DNA of 64,000 nucleotides from Tricholomella constricta (Eukaryota > Basidiomycota > Agaricomycetes > Agaricales > Lyophyllaceae), in NCBI GenBank assembly GCA_013368375.1, contig JAACJP010000003.1, positions 682,001 through 746,000 on the forward strand. The letters run 5' to 3'. This document shows positions 56,426-64,000 of this stretch, piece after piece. The notes under the pieces were generated by a model. It had not been told where the DNA came from. It saw only the letters and a list, made by a program, of their open reading frames with translations, and made no database searches. Position 1 is the stretch's first letter; each line of letters opens with the position of its first letter. The position numbers and the translations under genes are program-made.

Positions 56426-58837
56426 TCAGTCTCTCGGCGCGAGCTTCACCCTGAGTGGGAGATTCTCGCCCTTCGCCTGCTCTCCCTCAAGTGTTGGAAG
56501 CATCACCAAACATGCTTCCCTACGGAGTCTGTCGAGCTTTGGTGTCGGCAATAGTTCGAAGTTGTTGATGATTTCCACTGTAAGTGCTTGCACCTCATAG
56601 AGGGCGAACCTCCATCCGATACAGGTCCTGACACCACCAGCGAATGTCAACCTAGCAAGCGTTTCAGCATTGGTTTAAGGGTTGGACGAGTGATACTTAC
56701 AGATTGCCATACACACCAAGTGTTGGTCCCTTCTTTTCATCAGTTTCCTGGAGCCATCTCTCCGGGTTGAAATTGTCGGCATCCTCGCCAAAGAGCTCCT
56801 TGTTCCTAAAAATTGCGCAATGTTAGAGCGACGCAATGGTGTCAGCGTATAATACACGAGCCTGTTGTATCCCGCAATAGAGGCGATTACTTTCATGCCC
56901 TTCGGGACAGGCAAGCTGTGGATTATTTCGCCCGAAATTGTCTTGATGGGTTGCGAGAGGGGCAATACATCGTCCTTCGCTGCCTGACGATAATTCTGGT
57001 AGACGGCCGGGTGAAAACGCATGGATTCCTGTTCAAACTGTTGAAATGTTGAATCAATATAAAAATGCATACATGTAGTAACCTTGAGGACGGCGGCCAA
57101 ATACGGCATACCATCCAAATCGCTCGCAGTGAAGGCAGAAACGTTCCGGCCAGTGCTGGATTCAGTCGCGCGAATTTCTGCCCGCAGTCGCTCCTGTATT
57201 TCGGAATGACGGGTGAGTTCCAACAGGACCCAGCAAAGACTGGTCGCGCTTGTCTCGTGGCCAGCCAGAAGAATTGTTCTGTGTCAACTTTGTAAGGCAT
57301 CGTGCCAATCCAGAGTTGTTTCTAGGGCACTGACCGCATCTGTGCCAACATTTCTTCTTCCGTCAGTGCAGTCGCTGCATTTTCAGACGCGTTGGCCTTG
57401 ACTACAGATGCGTCAAGTTTTGTTACTGGTAGTGGTGCATGGACGAACCCAGTAAGCTCAAGATATCTTTGTTGCCTTTACCATGAAGGAGCGCCTCTGC
57501 TTTGGAATTAACCAGGGCCCGTGTAACAACATTGGCCAAATTCGCGGTGTGGCGGGCATGTACAAGGTTCTTACGCCTGGAATACTTAGACAGGAGCTGC
57601 AGGGCCCAAATTGGAAAAATTGTCTGCATAAAAATAGAGGACTTGGGTGGAGAGCCCAGAGTGTCCGACCTGATAATGGTGTCAGGGTAGTAGGTTAGCA
57701 TCATTTTTCCACACACACATGAGTCCGAAGTAAGCCTTCATAAATTCGTTATCCGCTTGAGCCAACGCGCCAAATTGGTAGTCAAATGCGGCTGAGAAGT
57801 TGAAACATTAGGCCTGCGACCGAGGAAGAAAACTCCATAGAAGGAACCTTCTCCAATGGAGTCCATGGTGGCACGCGAAAGCCATGAAGCAACATTGAAC
57901 TCGGCCGCCTGGTCAACACAGCTGACAAGGATATCCGTCCACTGTGCAGTCAACTAAAGTACTTTGTCAGCTCCTGGGCACGCTTGATCAGAGAAATCGC
58001 CCTTTCCTCGGCCCCGACTTTCTGAAAAATTGGTATGAATGCCCTGGACTCCGGAGCTGAGAATCAAGGCGTTCCTCAGTCGAGGGTATTCGTTGGACGG
58101 ATTGACCTTGGACAAATGCTCACCTCCAAAGCCGGGTAACATGACTTTCCTTTGTCTCCTATGGATGTCCCCTAAATTTAAAATTAGAACATCCGATCTG
58201 AATTATCATAAAATAATATCGGCGCCTTACCGTCCGCCCAGAGGAGCCCGCGACCCATCAGGACGCGAGATATCTCAGTTCGTTCTGGCCATTTCAAAAA
58301 TCCATAACCTGAGAAGTATTTTACAAGGGCTAAATGGCGAATATACAGCGAATATACAGAGAAAACTAACCTGAAGTGTGGAATATGTACTGAAGAGCTT
58401 TGGGGTCGGAAATCAGAAGGCGATCCTCCTGTAAATTTGAAAATCATCGGATGCGACCGCGCCATTATGGATACTGGCCACTTACCCCAAACGGGCCTTT
58501 AACGCGGACGACATCGCCAAACTGGCGCTGATATTTGAAGTCCGGCACACCGGCTTGACTCTGAAAGATTTCAGGCAAGTTTCCTGAGAGGATCAAGACT
58601 CTGTCAAGCTCGCACTTCCACTTCAATATAGAGTATTACCGAGTAGGAAAGACTCTGGCTTCGGGCCTGGGACGTCGGAAACAGAGATACGGGTGTAACG
58701 GCGATAACAAGCGTAGACGAGTGCTGCACTCAGGGTAACAATCAACACTTCAGCCTAAAGCATAATTGGTAAGTGATGCACAGAGACTAAGGCGAAGGAG
58801 AGTTGACTTTGAGCTGCTCATTGAGAGATTCGATCAT
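56426..58837 (-). CDS. Cytochrome P450 monooxygenase
   Basis: ER-anchored haem monooxygenase. It starts MIESLNEQLK, joins to an anchor AEVLIVTLSAALVYACYRRY and then the proline hinge VPGPKPESFLLGNLPE. Landmarks: GDVVRVKGPFG, the C-helix W-x-x-x-R region (GDIHRRQRKVMLPGFGGEHL), the I-helix oxygen-binding LLAGHETSATSLCW, E-x-x-R in FEQESMRFHP, PVPKGMKVIASIAGYNR, PERW, and the haem-binding FAGGVRTCIGWRFALYE with the ligand Cys. Ends LPLRVKLAPRD. About fifteen introns. Gly-rich GVRTCIG suggests the CYP5144/CYP5150-like expansion common in mushrooms, but I cannot assign a family. No neighbouring biosynthetic genes. Confidence 0.9.
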
Positions 58838-59235
58838 CGTGAAGCTGGAAATCGCACTGTGTGGGGAAACTGTATGAAAAGAATCCGGAGCGGTATATTA
58901 GGAGGAGAGGAGGGTGTGAACGCACATTACGGCTGGCTTGTCTTTAACAGAGTCATGCATGAACGTTTAAACGATCAACCGCTTCATGTGATGTTAGCCT
59001 GGGATGGCATAGGAGTGGGCGCCGGTCGGTGAGAATTAATGGGACCTGGAGGCCTTGAGCACACGCGGATGGGGCGTGTCTGATTTGGGGCAGAATTAGG
59101 GAGGTAGGATTCTTATATGGTTTATCCGACAGGGAGCGGTAAAGTCAATTGCATTTGCAACCAAACTAAGAACGGCTAAGCATGACCAGAGCATGCCCTG
59201 AATGTAGTCAGAATTATACACGTTGGCCAGTGACT
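58838..59235. other. Intergenic region, P450 promoter side
   Basis: About 400 bp between the P450 start and the BTB gene stop. No coding potential I would support. Confidence 0.5.
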
Positions 59236-60499
59236 TTAGTCCTCGTAACGTTTATCCTCCAATTTTTGCGCTTCCAAAACTTTTTCCCAATCTTTCAACC
59301 CAAAATACGAAGGCAGTTTGTCCCAATTGCGACCTAGCCCAGACGCCATCTGGTTAACCGCCCCTTTGAAACAAAAGCTGCAGAAGTTTGATTTGAATAT
59401 GTCGTGCGCTTTTGGCGGTAGAATACTCAGGGCATCGGTCTTGGTATCCAAGTATCCAGAACTGTTGAAGTCCAAGGCAAGCTTGACGACATATTGGGCA
59501 CAAGTTAGGCCCGTAGAGCGCGAGGGAATATCAAGGCATTCGAGAGATGGCGGTTCGGGTTCGTTGGAGTCGTTGTTTTTGACAAGGTCGTTAAAATAGC
59601 ACAAGAGGACATTTCGACGCGATCGCCTGAGCAGCTCTCTGCCTTGCAAAACCTTGATGACGTCAGTCGCACGAATGGTTGTTCTACTGCCATCGCTGCA
59701 GATAACACCACTGACAATGTCCGTGATGTCAAGTTGCGCTGCGCGATAGTAGGCCATGGGCATGAACGCGTGGAGGCTGTAGCGTTGGAAGAGATTGATC
59801 GCCTGCAATGGATATACGCGAGCGAAGAGGCCTCTATCCTGCTTTTTGATCCCTGCCAGAGCCGGGAAGGCGATCGTCAAGCCTAATTTGCAAGGGAAAA
59901 CCACTTCGAAGGCGTCAATAACCTCACGGCGAACATCGACAAGGTCGAACATGTGACTGAGATGGAGGAGGGATACTGCTGAGTTCCAGTGTAAGCTGTC
60001 GAATATCTGCGCAGTTGTTATTTTTGGAGAGCTAGAGTTTTCTATCAGCACACGAAGAGCAAAATTGTGCCGAGATTACGCACATCTTCCCGTAAGCATA
60101 TGCCATCAAATAGCGAACATCGCGTGGCGCCGTACCGAATAGAGGACAAACTGGCACTCCGTCGATGTAGCCTGCATCGTCCGTGCCTGTGGGTTGGGGC
60201 AAGGAAAGCAGCTCTTCGAATATGCCCCCAAGTTTCACTAAATTACCGGCGTGGACTCGAAATAGCGTGGTTTCTGCTTGCACAATGATGTCCCCGTCGT
60301 CGAAATAGTATATGGGATCGCGTCTGTACGCGATAGTCCCATCCTCTGGGGCCGTGGCTGAGGTTTGTGCTACAAGAACGTCACTGGGAGATATACCGAC
60401 AGAGACAAACTGTGTAAATATTTTGCGTCGTTTAGGTGGTGTCGACTGCACGGGTCCCAAGTCATCGCTTGTGCGTTTCAAGGCGTTCACGAATTTCAT
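59236..60499 (-). CDS. BTB/POZ domain protein
   Basis: Two-exon gene. N-terminal basic stretch KRTSDDLGPVQSTPPKRRK (possible nuclear signal), then the BTB core: RDPIYYFDDGDIIVQAETTLFRVHAGNLVKLGGIFEELLSL (the D-x-x-I/V ... F-x-V-H-x-x-x-L pattern, given here in fused form from residues about 55-95), followed by PLFGTAPRDVRYLMAYAYGK. The second exon is helical (WNSAVSLLHLSHMFDLVDVR, REVIDAFEVVFPCKLG) like a BACK-type region. One of the many BTB proteins of mushrooms, which often act as Cullin-3 adaptors; its own target is unknown. It diverges from the DUF4536 gene across about 230 bp. Confidence 0.8.
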
Positions 60500-60731
60500 C
60501 GCGAGGCAGGAGAGAGATTGGAAGATAGTGGAGGTTGAAGAGCAAAAGGTGAGATAATAAATGATGATCAGGCCCAAGATAAAGCCAGGCTAAGCAATTG
60601 TCGGCATATGCATGGCTTTATTGTTCTGCGCATAATATTGTCAAGGTCGACGCATTGTTCCCGCATATGGCCGTACTTAAGTGCTGTAATTTATAATCAC
60701 GTGCCTCTCTTTCCATCACACCACTGCCACC

Positions 60732-61037
60732 ATGTCGGACGCGCAAGACGCTATCGGCATCCCTAAAGCGTCTCTCCCGGCACAACATAATGCTTCTCGG
60801 CCCTACAAGGACTGCCTTTCGTGTCGAATAATTGGCACGGGAACTCTTGCTGGCGTTGGCTCTTATGCAATTTGGCAATCTCGCGCCGCCGCGCTAGGCA
60901 GTCCGGGCCAGAAGAAAATTGTTGCCGGTCTAGGCATTGGTAAGTCATCGTTCGACATACAGTGCAAGGTCTCCTGAGGTGTTATATCACCCTATCTAGC
61001 ATTTCTTGCAGGCGGTGTTGTGAGGTGGTTCCAATGA
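60732..61037 (+). CDS. DUF4536 small mitochondrial membrane protein (DMAC1-like)
   Basis: About 85 residues in two exons. The core DCLSCRIIGTGTLAGVGSYAIWQSR, then GSPGQKKIVAGLGIG and, after the intron, AFLAGGVVRWFQ, matches the DUF4536 family, which includes the animal DMAC1/TMEM261 protein used in complex I distal membrane arm assembly. Two membrane spans (around residues 35-50 and 65-80). The CxxC (CLSC) is conserved. The intron (about 60941-61000) splits GIG/AFL in phase 1. In fungi the role is inferred from the family. Confidence 0.82.
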
Positions 61038-61131
61038 CCCTTAGTTTGGAGAGCGTGCCAACTTTTATTTTGTTTTACAAGTCCAACGGTATGTATTGCT
61101 ACAGCCCCATGGATTCAAGATTTACTCATTC

Positions 61132-62287
61132 ACAAAGTTGGGTTTCCTCTTTTGAGCAAATGCACTCATTCCTAGCATAGGAATGTATAATCAGCGGCTG
61201 GAGTCCATGTAGAGGCCGCGGTCGACAACATACCCTCTTTCTGATCTTTAGTCGCGAACAAGCCATGGAAAATGCGCCTTTCGAATCTTAAACCCTCCGC
61301 AAGGGTCAGTTCGTATGCTTGAAAACAGGCTCAGAATTAGCATACACCCATCAATTGTAAAGATTAATTTACCGGCGTTGACGACCTCCTTTCCAGCCTG
61401 GACAGAGATTTGGCTTTTGCTTGCAATTTCTTTGCCTACGGCGATGGCTTCCTTCACAACTTCACCATCGCCTTCCTTGACCACCCTGCTCACGATGCCC
61501 CAATCGGACGCTTCCTGAGCCGAGATCATGCGCCCAGTCAAGACCATCTCCATGGTACGAGACTTTCCGACGATGTGGGCAAGGCGTTGCGAACCTCCAC
61601 CTCCGGGGATGGTTCCCAAGTTGATTTCTGGTTGACCGAATTTAGCGGTGGGAGAGGCGAGGATGATGTCACACATCAGGGCCAACTCGCATCCTCCGCC
61701 GAGCTACAACGTCGCGTAAGAATACGGAAGATGAGATTCCAGAGAAAAACGTACAGCATATCCGCTGACAGCTGCGATGATGGGTTTGCGTATCCGTGTC
61801 ATTTCAGCCCAGTCCTCCAAGAAGCGGGTTTTGTAGACCTCGGAGACTACAGAGACATTACGATCAGCGCGACCGTGGTGGGCGGTCCCCTTTGATACAC
61901 TTACATTCGAGGTCTTTCATCTCCTTGATATCAGCACCGGCTGCGGAGATAAGTGAGTGAGATTTAGAGAATGTCAGGGTACTACGAACCAGCGAACGCC
62001 CTGTCGGATCCTGTCAAGACGATTGCGCTGACTGAAGAGTCGTCATCAGCTTCCCGCAAGGCCTGGTTGAGCTCCGCAAACAAGGGTGAGCATAGAGCAT
62101 TCAAGGCCTTTGGTCGGTTCAAGGTGATGAGCGTAACGGCCGGTTCTGGACGGGAGGTAAGGATGTAGTTGTACTGGGTGGTAGACATTAGGCGGATGGT
62201 TCTCGGTGAGAGCTTGAGGAGTTGAGGGCGCGCTGCGGTGGCAGTTCTCAACGGGTTATAAAGAGAGCGGCAGATAGAGTGGGACAT
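61132..62287 (-). CDS. Mitochondrial enoyl-CoA hydratase (crotonase family)
   Basis: Hydrates trans-2-enoyl-CoA in beta-oxidation. N-terminus [22 protein letters not shown] is a mitochondrial leader. Crotonase blocks: [62 protein letters not shown] (oxyanion-hole Gly), [20 protein letters not shown] with the catalytic Glu pair region, [19 protein letters not shown], then [22 protein letters not shown] and, through a last intron, [17 protein letters not shown]. Several introns. It is convergent with the DUF4536 gene; the two stops are only about 95 bp apart. Confidence 0.93.
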
Positions 62288-62479
62288 GATAGAGATCCAC
62301 CTGGACTTCGAATTGCGCGCTTGGTGGGGATGGTTTCTATAATAACTGAACTTTTTCTCGGACCTTGTTCTACATCACGCCCACCGGCTACAACCGACTC
62401 AGATCCGGCTGTGTTCACGTTCTACCACACCGATGGACATGCAGTATACATATATCGACCACCTCCAAGTCCGAAGCCC

Positions 62480-63023
62480 TCAAGGAAACGGAGTAGCCGG
62501 GATGAATGGCAGTATGACAAGCTTTTCCCTGTCCCACTGTCCCGGCCGCGTGAAACATTAGCCATGTGAGGAACATCAGCAGAGGTTTGACGCCCTCACC
62601 ACGCCAGACGTATAATACACATCCCTCTCAATCAGATTCCTAGCTTCCCCAATTGTTTCTGCTTTGATGATCAACAGCGATCCCTCTGCTTTCTTCTGAC
62701 CCTCTCCGGACCCCGTTTGTTCTGATGAGACCACCATGCCGCCGACTTCTATGATTATCTTTGGGAGTCAGATGCAACACAGCCACGTATGTTTTGGAAC
62801 ACTCACGAACGACGCCGCTGTCTATGTGAGGCTGGATTTCCTTCAAGTGTTGAGGCCTCACTGTGTAACGTTTGGCATGTGTGTCGGCATCCTTCCTATC
62901 CAGGGCGTATACCAAGAACCTCTGGAACGCGACTGGAACGGTACTCTGTGACATCGTTCTGCGAGACAACTGCAAAGATTGCGTAGGCTGTACGTGGGCG
63001 ATCGTCCTCACCGCGGAGAACAT
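62480..63023 (-). CDS. YCII-like domain protein, copy A
   Basis: Small protein with a mitochondrial-looking leader (MFSAVRTIAHVQPTQSLQLSRRT) and a YCII (dimeric ferredoxin-like) domain: FQRFLVYALDRKDADTHAKR, VRPQHLKEIQPHIDSGVV, VGGMVVSSEQTGSGEGQKK, AEGSLLIIKAETIGEARNLI, ERDVYYTSGVW. Ends REKLVILPFIPATPFP. Three exons; the last intron begins inside TSGV/WDRE, and ignoring it gives a false stop at 62576. YCII-domain proteins are thought to be small enzymes or ligand-binding proteins with a conserved His/Asp pair; the role in fungi is unknown. A paralogue lies just upstream on the same strand (63.1-63.6 kb). Confidence 0.8.
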
Positions 63024-63134
63024 GCGGGGTCAATGGATGTTCCTGGGAGTAAGGATCAACCACTTGGGTAATTCCGAACAACTTTTTTGATTCTTTCCCA
63101 TCAGGGGTATGACAGAACACATTACAATAACAAA

Positions 63135-63632
63135 TTAGGGAATGGGGGTTGCGGCCTGGAAGGGCAAGATAACGATTCCTCTCGGGATCCCACTGTCAGT
63201 CAAATCTTGTGAGCAGACCATTTCTGTTGCCATCATCCACCACTTACGACACCGGCTTTGTAGTAGATATCGGATTCAACGACCTTCCTCACTCTGCGGC
63301 ATACATTGAGGCGCGAACATCCAGTGAAGAAATGAGACCTCACTCCTCGATGCTCTCAGCTTCACAAATAAACATCGAGCCCACCATCTTCTTGTCCGAG
63401 GTCGGTGTAGCAATGGATTCAGGGGTCAAAAGAACACCTCCAACACCTGGTTAATATTCCAGGATAAAATCAGGCCTCATTCGTTACGGTACGCACGGAT
63501 GAAACCGCCAGAAATCTTCCCCTTCACTTCATCGAGATGGGTTTGCCTCACCGACAGACGTTTCTCGAAGGTGCCTTTCTCCACCTTATCAGGCGCGTAA
63601 ACCATGAATCTTTGCGGTAGGGTTGTTGACAT
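63135..63632 (-). CDS. YCII-like domain protein, copy B, with a probable frameshift near the end
   Basis: Same fold as copy A: MSTTLPQRFMVYAPDKVEKGTFEKR, VRQTHLDEVKGKISGGFIR, VGGVLLTPESIATPTSDKK, MVGSMFICEAESIEE, VRKVVESDIYYKAGV, then WDPER. One extra base around 63171-63180 puts the family ending IVILPFQAATPIP out of frame. Read straight on, the frame runs into the start of copy A and ends at 62896. Either this is a real mutation, a sequencing error, or a longer fused tail. No mitochondrial leader before the ATG at 63632; upstream in-frame sequence lacks an ATG. Three introns. Confidence 0.65.
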
Positions 63633-64000
63633 TCTGTTGAATGGCCCAAATGGATGAAGTGGTTGTGAAGAAAGAGTTCCTCCGAATTTCGACGAAGAAA
63701 GCTCAGAAGCAGCAAGTGTCACCAGTTTCAAGCCATCCCGTACTTACTCGGATCTCGGGCCATCCGGCCCGCTCAGGCCGCAACGAGGAATGACGTGGGA
63801 CGTATCCTTGGATGAAATCAGTGCCACCCCGACGCGGGCTTTTTTCTCGTTGTACCACCCATCGGGTCGCGATAGGCGAAGAGCTGGTTTCTTTGACAAT
63901 TTTACCCTGTCCCTGATACTTGTTGTTTTGCATTGGCCTCATGCTTGGGACGTCTCTTTGGCGCTGGACTCGCTAAGACTTAGTGGCGCAAAACCTTTGT
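63633..64000. other. Window edge, upstream of YCII copy B, no gene assigned
   Basis: About 370 bp. A minus-strand open frame (63703-63942) shows no recognisable domain and may be chance or part of a gene that continues past the window. Confidence 0.4.

Noticed and set aside
62576..62578. Stop codon for YCII copy A without the last intron
   Set aside because: Splicing the last intron restores the family ending WDREKLVILPF, so the true stop is at 62480-62482.
1..64000. tRNA genes, CRISPR arrays, insertion sequences or viral remnants
   Set aside because: No convincing A/B-box cloverleaf, repeat-spacer array, terminal repeats, transposase or reverse-transcriptase motifs were seen on either strand.

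Overview
This window is fungal nuclear DNA, most likely from a mushroom-forming basidiomycete (Agaricomycetes). The signs are dense protein genes on both strands, many short GT-AG introns of about 45-65 bp, very small exons, short intergenic gaps, and families typical of that group: DUF6533 membrane proteins, a large set of non-canonical G-alpha proteins, a hemerythrin-like protein, and combined C2H2/Zn2Cys6 regulators. I see no rRNA, no convincing tRNA, no CRISPR array and no intact transposon. All gene models were spliced by eye from reading-frame continuity and conserved motifs, so exon edges are provisional.

Layout. 0-6 kb: mitochondrial ketopantoate hydroxymethyltransferase, a Rho GTPase, the Fe-S assembly factor ISA2, a hemerythrin-like protein and the G-patch splicing factor SPP2. 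6-20 kb, nearly all minus strand: an unrecognised coiled-coil protein, an amino-acid permease, a bacterial-type mannose-1-phosphate guanylyltransferase with an added N-terminal coiled coil, a candidate XLF/PAXX-like end-joining factor, a non-canonical G-alpha and a mitochondrial LEA-like protein. 19.5-33.3 kb: nicotinamide riboside kinase, soluble fumarate reductase fused to cytochrome b5, a membrane dipeptidase, a second non-canonical G-alpha, a signal-peptide/TM/proline-rich protein, UCH37, MED31 and an SLC35C2-like transporter. 33.7-40.6 kb is the least conserved part: a truncated Zn2Cys6 regulator, a gap of about 1.1 kb, a DUF6533 membrane protein and a GPCR-like receptor. 40.8-64 kb returns to housekeeping genes: a YdcF-like protein, a C2H2+Zn2Cys6 regulator, an HDHD5-like HAD hydrolase, an O-fucosyltransferase-like protein, VTS1, a WW-MyTH4-RhoGAP, an Mtf2-like protein, a cytochrome P450, a BTB protein, a DUF4536 protein, enoyl-CoA hydratase and two tandem YCII-like proteins.

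How the genes relate. Most are independent housekeeping functions, with no biosynthetic cluster. One recurring theme is signalling: one Rho GTPase, one RhoGAP, two paralogous G-alpha proteins, a GPCR-like receptor and a DUF6533 7TM protein lie within 54 kb. Linkage alone does not prove a pathway. The most striking structural feature is a set of tiny internal exons (4, 7, 12, 13 and 15 nt). Several of them encode invariant catalytic or nucleotide-binding residues, so these proteins are recognisable only after correct splicing.
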